This document shows positions 19,063 through 26,971 of a DNA stretch of 64,000 nucleotides, piece after piece. The DNA is from Stutzerimonas chloritidismutans AW-1. Its GTDB lineage: Bacteria > Pseudomonadota > Gammaproteobacteria > Pseudomonadales > Pseudomonadaceae. The stretch covers positions 1 to 64,000 of the forward strand of contig NZ_AOFQ01000041.1 of the NCBI RefSeq assembly GCF_000495915.1. Reading direction: 5' to 3'. Under the pieces are notes generated by a model. It saw only the letters and a list, made by a program, of their open reading frames with translations, ran no database searches and was not told where the DNA came from. The stretch's first letter is position 1, and each line of letters begins with the position of its first letter. The position numbers were made by a program, and so were the translations under genes.

Positions 19063-19934
19063 AGTACGCCTTCATCAATCAGCTATCGGCAGACTATTCG
19101 GTTCGCCGTCTGTGCCTGACTCTGAAAGTACATCCCAGCGGTTACTACGCCTGGCTGGCTGAACCGAAGTCGGCGCGGGCCAAGGATGATCAACGTTTGC
19201 TTGGTTTGATCAAGCACTCATGGCTAGAGAGCGGCGGTGTGTACGGCTACCGCAAAATTCATGACGACCTGCGTGAACTTGGAGAACAGTGCGGTAGGCA
19301 TCGCGTTGCTCGACTCATGCGTTCGGAAGGACTGCGCTCGCAGACGGGGTATCGGCGACGTCCGGGACGCTACGGTGGCAAGCCTCCAGCGGCCTCGCCG
19401 AATCATCTTGAGCGTCGATTCAATGTCACCGAGCCCAACAAGGTCTGGGTCACGGACATAACCTACATCCGCACCTATGAGGGCTGGTTGTATTTGGCGG
19501 TGGTGCTAGACCTGTTTTCGCGGCAGGTAATCGGTTGGTCAATGAAACCGCAGATGACCAGCGACTTGGCTATTGATGCCTTGCTGATGGCGGTTTGGCG
19601 ACGCAAGCCAAAGCAGGAGGTGATGATTCACTCAGATCAGGGGAGTCAGTTCAGTAGCGGCGACTGGCAGAGCTTCCTGAAAGCCAACAACTTGCTTGGC
19701 AGCATGAGTCGACGGGGCAACTGCCATGACAATGCGGTAGCGGAAAGCTTTTTCCAGCTGCTGAAGCGGGAGCGGATCAAGCGAAAGATCTACAGCACCA
19801 GGCAGGATGCTCGCGCTGATGTTTTCGATTACATCGAGATGTTCTACAACCCAAAACGCCGGCACGGTTTCAACAACCAGCTGTCGCCGGTAGAGTTTGA
19901 AAAGCGCTATATCCAGAGGCTGGAGAGTGTCTAG
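19053..19934 (+). CDS. IS3-family OrfB transposase
   Basis: This 293-aa integrase-fold protein has an HTH_21-type N-terminal region (VYGYRKIHDDLRELGEQCGRHRV) followed by the rve catalytic core. The DDE residues lie in VWVTDITYI, MIHSDQGSQFSS and NCHDNAVAESFFQLLK. A GTG at 19053 opens the frame, but the active form is expected to be the OrfAB fusion made by slippage at 19023-19029. It is intact and of usual length. Confidence 0.94.
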   Translation: MRLKYAFINQLSADYSVRRLCLTLKVHPSGYYAWLAEPKSARAKDDQRLLGLIKHSWLESGGVYGYRKIHDDLRELGEQCGRHRVARLMRSEGLRSQTGYRRRPGRYGGKPPAASPNHLERRFNVTEPNKVWVTDITYIRTYEGWLYLAVVLDLFSRQVIGWSMKPQMTSDLAIDALLMAVWRRKPKQEVMIHSDQGSQFSSGDWQSFLKANNLLGSMSRRGNCHDNAVAESFFQLLKRERIKRKIYSTRQDARADVFDYIEMFYNPKRRHGFNNQLSPVEFEKRYIQRLESV

Positions 19935-19949
19935 AAAACCTGGGGCGAT

Positions 19950-20357
19950 TCACTCCTTATAAAGCGCTTCCAACTGCTGATCCGTATCGGCTGAAGATTT
20001 GAGAGCCAACGGCTTCGGCTCTTCCGATGCAGATTTGTGCTCTGCCAACTCGGCACCCGGGAGGCTGGTCTCGAACCCATTGTCGATCAGCTCCAACTGA
20101 AGGAGATTTGGGACTGGTTGCAAGTGGTACACCAGCCCTCTTACACCACGATCATCATTTGAGACTGCCAAGCCCAGCCGCAACATTCGACGAATCTGCT
20201 TAGTTACATAGCGACGCACATCGACGAGGCTGAACTGTAATCCGTCCAGGCTCGCCGCATATGAATCGCACAGCTCACGAGTCGTGAACCGGGTGCGTCC
20301 ACTCATCCAAAGCAGCTCATACAGACGCCTGTCGAAGATTAACGAGGCCGATTTCAT
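19950..20357 (-). pseudogene. Unknown protein, N-terminal part, cut by IS3-type element
   Basis: The reading frame starts at ATG 20357 and runs 135 codons to a TGA that is the first three bases of the IS3 terminal repeat, so the native C terminus is lost. The N-terminal 85 residues (RFTTRELCDSYAASLDG, then VRRYVTKQIRRMLRLGLAV) look like a winged-helix domain. A charged linker and the start of a coiled coil (TDQQLEALYKE) follow. The C-terminal part is probably the fragment at 10156-11344, 8.6 kb away. I recognise no named family; a DNA-binding role is inferred from the fold impression alone. Confidence 0.65.
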
Positions 20358-20461
20358 TGAGCCACCAAATGAGTTAACGCAGGAGAAATGCGGATTATAG
20401 TCCGTGGCCTATACGTCCGCAAACGCAGGATAGTGCCGCCTCAGTTGGATTTGAGGCGGTC

Positions 20462-20689
20462 ATGGATCAGTTGGCGAAAGCGCTGGGGGAACGCATTCGG
20501 ACGCAGAGGAAAGCCTGTCGACTCTCTCAGGATGCACTCGCGCTGGCCTGCAGCATCGACCGCAGCTACATTGGCCGCATAGAGCGTGGTGAGGTGAGCA
20601 TCACCGTCGAGAAGTTGTACCGCATCGCCAGCCTATTACGCTGCGATCCAGCTTCCCTTCTGCCTCCTCCGTCGGAGTTACAGGGTTAG
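20462..20689 (+). CDS. XRE-family transcriptional regulator
   Basis: This 75-aa single-domain protein has a Cro/CI helix-turn-helix: LGERIRTQRKACRLSQDALA, then CSIDRSYIGRIERGEVSITV, ending LYRIASLLRCDPASLLP. It is the size of minimal restriction-controller or mobile-element repressors. It reads rightward, divergent from the split unknown gene and convergent with the next small gene, whose end it overlaps by four bases. It may regulate the divergent gene or the recombinase operon. Confidence 0.85.
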   Translation: MDQLAKALGERIRTQRKACRLSQDALALACSIDRSYIGRIERGEVSITVEKLYRIASLLRCDPASLLPPPSELQG

Positions 20690-20904
20690 TCGACCTTGGA
20701 ACTCAGGAAGAGCCATGGCAGACCATCTGCGCGCTGCTCTTCCACCTTCCCGGCCAGCAACACCTCATCGGCGCTCGGGTAATGGCGCAACAGGCGATGT
20801 GCTTCCGTGCGCACAGCATCTGACAGTGTCTTATCATGGGACAAATTAACCAAAAATTCGCGCGTCTGAATGATTGAACGCGTGCGTTCGCTTGGCATCG
20901 TCAT
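20686..20904 (-). CDS. BPSL0761-like small protein
   Basis: This 72-aa protein opens with MTMPSERTRSIIQTREFLVN and contains AHRLLRHYPSADEV, the pattern of small proteins annotated as BPSL0761 family in proteobacterial genomic islands. The function is unknown. It lies between the XRE gene (four-base convergent overlap) and the recombinase operon. Confidence 0.7.
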   Translation of the reverse strand: MTMPSERTRSIIQTREFLVNLSHDKTLSDAVRTEAHRLLRHYPSADEVLLAGKVEEQRADGLPWLFLSSKVD

Positions 20905-21016
20905 GGATCAACCCCTTAAATTTCGGCACTACACCCTCAACCATCATCACTTTTAGCTGAAGCTCAAGCCGGAGACGCCAGGTGATTATTCCCATCCACA
21001 TATCTGTCTGTAACCA

Positions 21017-21436
21017 CTATCGATCTCTCTCTGACGAGTCCCTGTCTATAACCGGCAGACTCTCATCCAACACTGCTTTCGAAATTCCACGCTTCTGGGC
21101 GTTGTATTGCCACCTGACGAACCGCTCGATCAGCCGTTCATTTTCAGCGATCAGACGGGCGTTCTCGCCCTCAAGCTTGTGAATGCGCTGCTCAGCAATT
21201 GCCAAGCTCTGAGGTCTTTTGCGTGAGGCCAGACCTGTTTTTTGCTGAGTTTTCTTATCGTTGAAAGCCGATTTGATTGGAGTATGGGAATTCAGCGTTT
21301 GCCGCGTCGGACGAAACCCCAGCAGATCGCCCCCCTTATCGCACAACGACTCCCAAGTCAGCTTTCCAGACCACGCGTCGATCAGATCAATCAGAATCTT
21401 GATGTCTCGCTCTGTCAGATGCCTGGCCACAATCAC
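21017..21436 (-). CDS. SRAP-like recombination auxiliary protein
   Basis: This 139-aa protein is the last gene of the recombinase operon. GTG at 21436 overlaps the previous stop by four bases (GTGA). The N-terminal half (HLTERDIKILIDLIDAWSGKLTW) is followed by a basic region (LASRKRPQ) and a strong coiled coil (IAEQRIHKLEGENARLIAEN). Size, position and coiled coil match the small auxiliary gene of SE elements (srap) and the TnpC-like protein of Tn554 relatives. Its likely role is to assist the recombinases or shape strand bias; this is by analogy. Confidence 0.7.
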   Translation of the reverse strand: MIVARHLTERDIKILIDLIDAWSGKLTWESLCDKGGDLLGFRPTRQTLNSHTPIKSAFNDKKTQQKTGLASRKRPQSLAIAEQRIHKLEGENARLIAENERLIERFVRWQYNAQKRGISKAVLDESLPVIDRDSSERDR

Positions 21437-23427
21437 AACGCTCCCATTGTGATGTCGAGCAGTGGTAATTCAGGCTCTGCAGTCAATCGCGGCGTACTTT
21501 GGCGAGCTGCGATCTCACGCTTCAGCGGGCTGAACTCTTGGTCGCTCCCAAGCATGATCACACTCCCATCATTCACATCAGGTGACTCCAGAATCTGAAT
21601 GAGCTGGTCAAGGCGTTCGAGCGTCTTGATCTGATGCTGGCTCCAGCGATCAGCTCCATAAGATCCCGCCTCGTCAGCAGCTTTCGCTCTATCAAGTTGG
21701 ACTTGAGTCAGGCTACGCTGCACCTTCAGGCGCTTTAGCTTCTCTGCATCGCCTTTAACGCATGCGTGTTCGGTGCAGTTCAAACAGTCACGGTGCTTCT
21801 GGCAAGGCAACATCGAGTAATCGTGGAGACAGAAGCCGTATTCGGTTACGTGGGCAATGGCATCCCCCGCTGCATCAAGGTCAGCAAGCGTTACAGGGGC
21901 TTTTGCCTCAATTTTTTGAAGGACTCCTTCTGGCAACGCATGTTCAGTGAGCTTGACGTACTCGTCTTCCGTCATGTGGTTGTACACTGCGTTCTGATGG
22001 ATATTTGCCCGCCCCGACCATTTGGCGATGTCCAATTGCCCCAGATTTCCTCGCTGAGCAGCGGTATTTAGGAGATGCCGTATCTGGTGTGACGTAAACG
22101 AAATCTCAGATCCGTCATGATTCCTGTAACCATGCCTCTTCCAAATACTCCGCTCTTGCCCGTTGATATGATTGAGGTCCGTCGTGAAAAGGCTCTTTCC
22201 TGGAGTCCATAGTTTGATCCGACTGGTACCAAGATCCGACCTAAACTCATGTGCTCGGTAACAGCAAAGCATCTCCGAGAACTTTATTCCCAACTCTTTC
22301 TTGAACCATGGAAAGCCGGAAGGCAGATTGGAACGACAGTATTCATTTAGGAACGCAAGTGTCAGCGGCTGATTAGTTTTTTTGCGATCCGCATAACGAG
22401 GATATTTTTTAAAGTAGGCATCGATAAGCCCTCTATTACCAGCCCACTGCAGTCCCAACGCCAGGCACACCTGCTCATCAGTCAACGGCGCAGTATCGGA
22501 TACGTTCGGGCACTCATCATGACGATAGAACCGTTCCGGATGGTCCTCGTACCACTTTGCAAGCTTGCGCCCCTCCTCGGAGAGCTCGGTGAGGCGTCGC
22601 ACAGCCTCCAACGCGGTGTCTTCGAAGAAAGAAGGAATATACTTGATATCCCACCCTCCCCCTTTTCCGGCGAAAAAACGAAGTCCAAGCCGATCCACAC
22701 CATCGCTGTCTTTCTCACGATGAAAGACATCAAGTGGTAGGTTTTGCACCTCACTAATGCGGGATGGCGCGCACATAAGTAGTGCGAATAGTGAAGTCGT
22801 AAACCGATCACGAGGATGTTGTGGATCACTGACAAACATCTCAGCCATGGATTCAAGATGGTGATCTACAGGCAGCTTGTCAGAACGTTTTTGTCGAGTT
22901 TCAGCATCGATACTATTTATCTCTTTGGGTTTAGAGATAGGGTTGCGCCACTCGATGCGACGGGGAACAATCTGACTCTGGTTAAGGAAATTGACCAGTT
23001 TCGCCAAAGCCGCACCTGCCTGATACGCGGACATTTTATACTTCCTCGCGAAGTCTGCGGCGACATCCATTACAATGGTATCAACAAGCGTAATATCTGC
23101 AACACCTTTAACAGCCACTAATGCCGGCTCTATGCAACGAAGCGCTTTGAATTCGCTCTTAAGCTTGGACGGTTTCAAACCCTGCTGATAACGTACATAG
23201 GCTTTCGCAAACGGAAGGATATGAGCATTAAGTATCTGATGCTCGGTATACCCTCTAGAAGGCGCCCCCATCACAGTAAAATTCCCAACATTAGGCCAAG
23301 CATTGGCATGCCAGTCCAGATCGGCTCCAAATACAGTCAGTCTGTCGCGGCACATTTCAACGAAGTCAGCTAGATTCTTATTCGCGTCCCGCTCATCCCT
23401 CGGGACAAACAATAATACCTCAGCCAT
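21433..23427 (-). CDS. Tyrosine recombinase IntB-like
   Basis: This 664-aa protein is the third recombinase of the operon. ATG at 23427 overlaps the previous gene by eight bases (ATGGCTGA); a start at 23448 is possible but less usual. Catalytic residues are visible: Arg in MCAPSRISEV, H-x-x-R in TSHQIRHLL, Trp in KWSGRAN and Tyr in NAVYNHMT. The long N-terminal part should bind DNA. After the catalytic domain comes a Cys cluster (CLHDYSMLPCQKHRDCLNC) likely to bind zinc, then a coiled coil. This layout resembles TnpB of Tn554 and IntB of SE elements. Confidence 0.85.
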   Translation of the reverse strand: MAEVLLFVPRDERDANKNLADFVEMCRDRLTVFGADLDWHANAWPNVGNFTVMGAPSRGYTEHQILNAHILPFAKAYVRYQQGLKPSKLKSEFKALRCIEPALVAVKGVADITLVDTIVMDVAADFARKYKMSAYQAGAALAKLVNFLNQSQIVPRRIEWRNPISKPKEINSIDAETRQKRSDKLPVDHHLESMAEMFVSDPQHPRDRFTTSLFALLMCAPSRISEVQNLPLDVFHREKDSDGVDRLGLRFFAGKGGGWDIKYIPSFFEDTALEAVRRLTELSEEGRKLAKWYEDHPERFYRHDECPNVSDTAPLTDEQVCLALGLQWAGNRGLIDAYFKKYPRYADRKKTNQPLTLAFLNEYCRSNLPSGFPWFKKELGIKFSEMLCCYRAHEFRSDLGTSRIKLWTPGKSLFTTDLNHINGQERSIWKRHGYRNHDGSEISFTSHQIRHLLNTAAQRGNLGQLDIAKWSGRANIHQNAVYNHMTEDEYVKLTEHALPEGVLQKIEAKAPVTLADLDAAGDAIAHVTEYGFCLHDYSMLPCQKHRDCLNCTEHACVKGDAEKLKRLKVQRSLTQVQLDRAKAADEAGSYGADRWSQHQIKTLERLDQLIQILESPDVNDGSVIMLGSDQEFSPLKREIAARQSTPRLTAEPELPLLDITMGAL

Positions 23428-24973
23428 TAGCCATCTCTTCTTTTGCAATCTTACAGCGCTGGATTACATCACCTACAGCCAAAATCAAGCGATCATTGGC
23501 CGCCGCAATCTTGAGATCCTCAGTTTGCTCTGCCACACGATCACGGTCTTCGATCAAGCGGTCTAGAACCTCCTCGTGCGCGCCGTCAATCCAAGGTTGG
23601 AAATGCGCGCAGGTGTAGCAAGCAATGGGGGCATGAGCACTACAGAAGCCGTAGCTACCACAACTACCAACGTTCGCTCGCCCATTGGAGATACGGCTGG
23701 AAGGGTCATTACCTCGCCGTGCTTCGCGCTCGGAGCTGATCAAGACGCCTTGGAATGCCTGGGCGATGGGGGCTAACTGCAACGCAACAGCTTTATCGAT
23801 GCGCTTTACAATGTCAGGAATGTTTTTTACATATACGCCAGCATTCTGAGTATTTGAATGATCCAAAGCTTCTGCTATGACAAAAACACCACCCCCCTCT
23901 CGGGCTATGTTGGTGCCAAGTGTATAGCGAAACCGATTCGGGTTGAGCTGCATTGGATGTCCAGTCCGCTCGCTAACAACACCGACAAGTTCAGCAACCC
24001 TTTTAATTCTGCCGTATATATTCTGTGATCGAATGTGAAGCTTATCCGAACTGAGAAGCTCGTGAACATCGGCGCCTGGCTGTAATTTCCTCATATTGGG
24101 GAACAGAGGCAGGTTACCGTCAAAGTCTGAGGGCAATATATCCACTCCCAGAGCCTCGGCAAATAATCTCCTCACATGAGCAACTTGCTGCTGTAACAAC
24201 AGCCATAGGTCTTCAATAATCGCGAACTTGTTAAAACTTGATCGCCAGGGCATCCCCCTCTGCTTAGCTCTCGGAAAATTAATCCAGTACTTGCCAGAGC
24301 TATCAGAAATTAGATCTTTGATCTTCAATGCCGCAATCTGGACAGGACGGCGCCCGGTCATGGCCAGCAACATAACCAAGCAAGTGTTCTCTAGCCTCAA
24401 CCTCGCCGCGACAAACGCATTTATAGTCGCCTCTAATAATCCTTGCATCTCAATATCGGTCAGAGGGCCATCATCTGGGCACATCGACTGCACGGCCCAC
24501 CCTCTTTCATTCCCCTTGAGCACAAGCTCATCCAAGAGCGCCAAGGTTTCACTCGGAATACCCGGATACCCTAAGCGATCCCATTGCTTAATAAGCACCC
24601 GAACTAATCCAACATACCACTCCCGCGACCTCTCCAAGCTAGACCTGTATGAGATTATCGACTCCGGAGAAAATAGTTCATTGCCTTGCAAATTTCGCAC
24701 ATAATGGAAAAGTCGCTCCGCTATGTTTTTTGTATGAGATGCAGAACGAAGCTTTGCGTAAAACTCTAAAACTTTCCGAAGGTCTTGGTCGTCGCCGGGA
24801 AAAATCTCGGACAGTGCCGCAACTGAAATATGAATATCCTTACTCAGCGTCCATCGTTCGCCCAGCAAGTCAACCAAGTACCCATCGCTTGAATAAAACG
24901 CATGGCCTGACATCACCTTCGGCAAGCTAAGCAGATCATGTTGCTCCAACTGCTCTGGAAGACTACTCATCAC
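23420..24973 (-). CDS. Tyrosine-recombinase-fold protein (Tfp-like)
   Basis: This 517-aa protein is the second recombinase-like gene. It keeps the first Arg (MTGRRPVQI), a His in the third box (LDHSNTQN) and the Tyr (AGVYVKN). In the second box, Asn stands where the usual His would be (NPNRFRYTLG), so it may have altered catalysis. A Cys-rich stretch (CGSYGFCSAHAPIACYTC) and a helical tail follow. It overlaps the first recombinase by 11 bases. Position and size match tfp of SE elements, thought to be a partner rather than the main strand-exchanging enzyme. Confidence 0.8.
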   Translation of the reverse strand: MMSSLPEQLEQHDLLSLPKVMSGHAFYSSDGYLVDLLGERWTLSKDIHISVAALSEIFPGDDQDLRKVLEFYAKLRSASHTKNIAERLFHYVRNLQGNELFSPESIISYRSSLERSREWYVGLVRVLIKQWDRLGYPGIPSETLALLDELVLKGNERGWAVQSMCPDDGPLTDIEMQGLLEATINAFVAARLRLENTCLVMLLAMTGRRPVQIAALKIKDLISDSSGKYWINFPRAKQRGMPWRSSFNKFAIIEDLWLLLQQQVAHVRRLFAEALGVDILPSDFDGNLPLFPNMRKLQPGADVHELLSSDKLHIRSQNIYGRIKRVAELVGVVSERTGHPMQLNPNRFRYTLGTNIAREGGGVFVIAEALDHSNTQNAGVYVKNIPDIVKRIDKAVALQLAPIAQAFQGVLISSEREARRGNDPSSRISNGRANVGSCGSYGFCSAHAPIACYTCAHFQPWIDGAHEEVLDRLIEDRDRVAEQTEDLKIAAANDRLILAVGDVIQRCKIAKEEMANG

Positions 24974-26177
24974 GGACTGCCCTATTAGGCTTATTCATAT
25001 AGCCTCTTTGAAGTTCAAGGCTTATCTCTTGAGCCTTTTCTTTTATGTGACGACGGTTGTAAGTGTTAGCAGTGCCCGATGTCGGACTCCACCCCATGAA
25101 GTATGAGCGAATTTTAGCCTCCTCCTCATGACCCATTTTTCGCGCATCTGCCCTACGGGAAAATTCATAGTTCCAGTTATGGCGCAATGCATGAGCGTGG
25201 AAGCCGGCGTCACCAACAAGACTTGAGATTTCTCTCATCCATTTTTGAAACGCCGTGATGGACAAGGGAGCACCCTCGGAAGGACCCGATTTATGTGTCA
25301 CAAACAGATAACCATGTTTCTTCGCGCGAGGTAATTTGCTGCGCTGGTTGAGCACATATTCTTGGATCCGAGCAACTAAGGCAGGCTCGATACGTATAGC
25401 TCGCGGACGGGTCTTAACAACTGGCTGAAATTTTCGAGTATCTCCCTTAGCATCTGGACGCCTCGAAATAGTCAATGTATTAATCCCAAAGTCGATATCC
25501 TCTATACGCAGGTTTAGTAGCTCACCTCTCCGTATTCCTGTTAGCCGAAGAATCAAGAACATCAAAGCATTACGAAGCTGCACCCCATACTCTTTGGCAG
25601 GATTATTTGGCGATCCTGGCTTCAAGGCTTCTTCTAATGTTTCTATCACTGCAACGCTGAGGTGAATTTCATCCCTATCAGGAACCGACTTGCTCGACCG
25701 AGCCGGGCGATTCGCCTTGATCATATTAGCCATTCTTTCAATTTGACGAACATCAGCGCTAGATGGGGAAACCTGACGCGCCAGAAACTCTACATAGTTA
25801 GCCGCCACACTCAGACGGTAATAGTGGACACTTGGGCTGACTACTTTCGGCCTTCTATTAAACGAGACGAGATCGTTACTTTTCTTATTTATGAGCGAGC
25901 GTTGAAGAAAGTCCGTCAGATCTCTGACCTGGTTCTCATCCAGAAATGTTCCCTGTCCGAAAGCGCTTTCGAGATCGAAGCCAAGGTGCGCTTCCCAAGC
26001 AAAGAGCGCTTTAAGGGCATTCAACGCATTGGTGATCGTGTTGGCCGCAACCGAGCGTGCTCGCAACGTCCACGTCGCGAATAGAGTGGGGTAGTAAAGC
26101 GGCATCCCCTGCTCATCCACCAGAACGGAGAACCGCTCGCCATCTGGGCTTTTGAAGCTTCGAATCGAATTCTTCAT
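24963..26177 (-). CDS. Tyrosine recombinase IntA-like
   Basis: This 404-aa integrase has a full catalytic set: Arg in TGIRRGELLN (near residue 215), Lys in the following beta-hairpin region, His-x-x-Arg in HALRHNWNYEF, Trp in MGWSPTSG and Tyr in NTYNRRHI. A SAM-like core-binding domain precedes it. It is the first gene of the recombinase operon, and its ATG is 10 bases from the right attachment repeat, so transcription probably starts at or beyond the attachment site. After circularisation its promoter would change. Confidence 0.9.
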   Translation of the reverse strand: MKNSIRSFKSPDGERFSVLVDEQGMPLYYPTLFATWTLRARSVAANTITNALNALKALFAWEAHLGFDLESAFGQGTFLDENQVRDLTDFLQRSLINKKSNDLVSFNRRPKVVSPSVHYYRLSVAANYVEFLARQVSPSSADVRQIERMANMIKANRPARSSKSVPDRDEIHLSVAVIETLEEALKPGSPNNPAKEYGVQLRNALMFLILRLTGIRRGELLNLRIEDIDFGINTLTISRRPDAKGDTRKFQPVVKTRPRAIRIEPALVARIQEYVLNQRSKLPRAKKHGYLFVTHKSGPSEGAPLSITAFQKWMREISSLVGDAGFHAHALRHNWNYEFSRRADARKMGHEEEAKIRSYFMGWSPTSGTANTYNRRHIKEKAQEISLELQRGYMNKPNRAVRDE

Positions 26178-26182
26178 ATAAC

Positions 26183-26207
26183 ATCCAAAACTTTACGTTT
26201 TAGGATG
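26183..26207. other. Right attachment site of the integrative element
   Basis: Two arms, ATCCAAAAC and GTTTTAGGAT, flank TTTAC in an almost perfect dyad. AAAACTTTACG (26187-26197) repeats the left site at 9397-9407. The outer arm GTTTTAGG (26197-26204) is the reverse complement of the outer left arm. Confidence 0.75.
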
Positions 26208-26256
26208 GTGTGGCAACAGCAGAATTCTATCAAGGTAAATTTGACAGCCCTAAAAA

Positions 26257-26281
26257 GACAAAACCCCCGCATAGCAGGGGC
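26257..26281 (-). terminator. ssb terminator
   Basis: Leftward, GCCCCTGC and GCGGGGG form a GC-rich stem about 40 bases after the ssb stop, followed by TTTTG. It lies outside the integrative element. Confidence 0.8.
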
Positions 26282-26319
26282 TTCAGTCCTAAACCTTACA
26301 GAATTATCTAAGGTGGCCT

Positions 26320-26814
26320 CTAGAAGGGGATGTCGTCGTCGAAGCTGTCGTAGTCCGGTGCCGGCTGCTGCCGCGCAGCGGGCTGCTGCGGCTGGGCCTG
26401 CGGACGCGGCGCCTGCTGCGGCTCACGCTGCTGCGGGCGAGCCTGACGCGGCGCATCGTCGGAACTGCCGCCACGGCCACCGAGCAGCTGCATGGTGCCG
26501 TTCATGTCGACGACGATTTCGGTTGTGTAGCGCTTGACGCCGTCCTTCTCCCACTCGCGGGTCTGCAGGCGTCCCTCGATGTAGCATTGCGAACCCTTGC
26601 GCAGGTATTCGCCGGCGATCTCGGCAACCTTGCCGAACAACACCACGCGATGCCACTCGGTACGCTCCTGAAGCTGACCGGTCTGCTTGTCCTTCCAGCT
26701 ATCGGTGGTTGCCAGCGTGATGTTGGTCACCGCATTGCCATTGGGCATGTAGCGGGTTTCCGGGTCGCCGCCGACATTGCCGATCAAGATGACTTTATTC
26801 ACCCCTCTCGCCAT
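26320..26814 (-). CDS. ssb: Single-stranded DNA-binding protein
   Basis: This 164-aa SSB coats single-stranded DNA in replication, repair and recombination. The OB-fold domain fills residues 1-110 ([40 protein letters not shown]). A Gln/Pro/Arg-rich linker follows, and the end is the acidic tip [11 protein letters not shown] that binds partner proteins. It is the usual Pseudomonas length and lies downstream of the MFS gene, as in P. aeruginosa. The integrative element has inserted beyond its terminator, so ssb itself is untouched. Confidence 0.98.
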   Translation of the reverse strand: MARGVNKVILIGNVGGDPETRYMPNGNAVTNITLATTDSWKDKQTGQLQERTEWHRVVLFGKVAEIAGEYLRKGSQCYIEGRLQTREWEKDGVKRYTTEIVVDMNGTMQLLGGRGGSSDDAPRQARPQQREPQQAPRPQAQPQQPAARQQPAPDYDSFDDDIPF

Positions 26815-26971
26815 GGGTAACTCCTCATTGGAACGTTGAATTGGATGGATTCACCGATGGCGGTTGTACCGCCAGCAAAGCCGATGACCGCGAATCTTAC
26901 CTCAGCCACCCCTGACGGCCAACCGACGCACTTTCATGTTGCGCGGCACTATGCAGCCGCGAACAGGCGCC

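Larger units (their letters stand above)
18722..19952. mobile_element. IS3-family insertion sequence
   Basis: This 1231-base element has inverted repeats starting TGAATCGCCCC at both ends. The left continues TAGTTTCGTAGAC and the right, read inward, AGGTTTTCTAGAC. It encodes orfA and orfB in overlapping frames with a frameshift signal. Its terminal TGA supplies a stop codon to the gene fragment to its right. I see no certain target duplication. Confidence 0.9.
9397..26197. mobile_element. SE-type integrative element (three tyrosine recombinases)
   Basis: A 16.8-kb segment lies between the epimerase operon and ssb, bounded by 11-base direct repeats AAAACTTTACG. Its right end carries four overlapping leftward genes of 404, 517, 664 and 139 aa. 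The first starts only 10 bases inside the right repeat. This set matches the intA-tfp-intB-srap core that defines strand-biased circularising integrative elements; the family name is recalled, not searched. Next to the core are an XRE regulator and a BPSL0761-like protein. The remaining passenger is one unknown gene split by an 8.6-kb block of IS elements and gene cassettes. No conjugation or replication genes are seen, so it would be mobilised passively. Confidence 0.75.
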
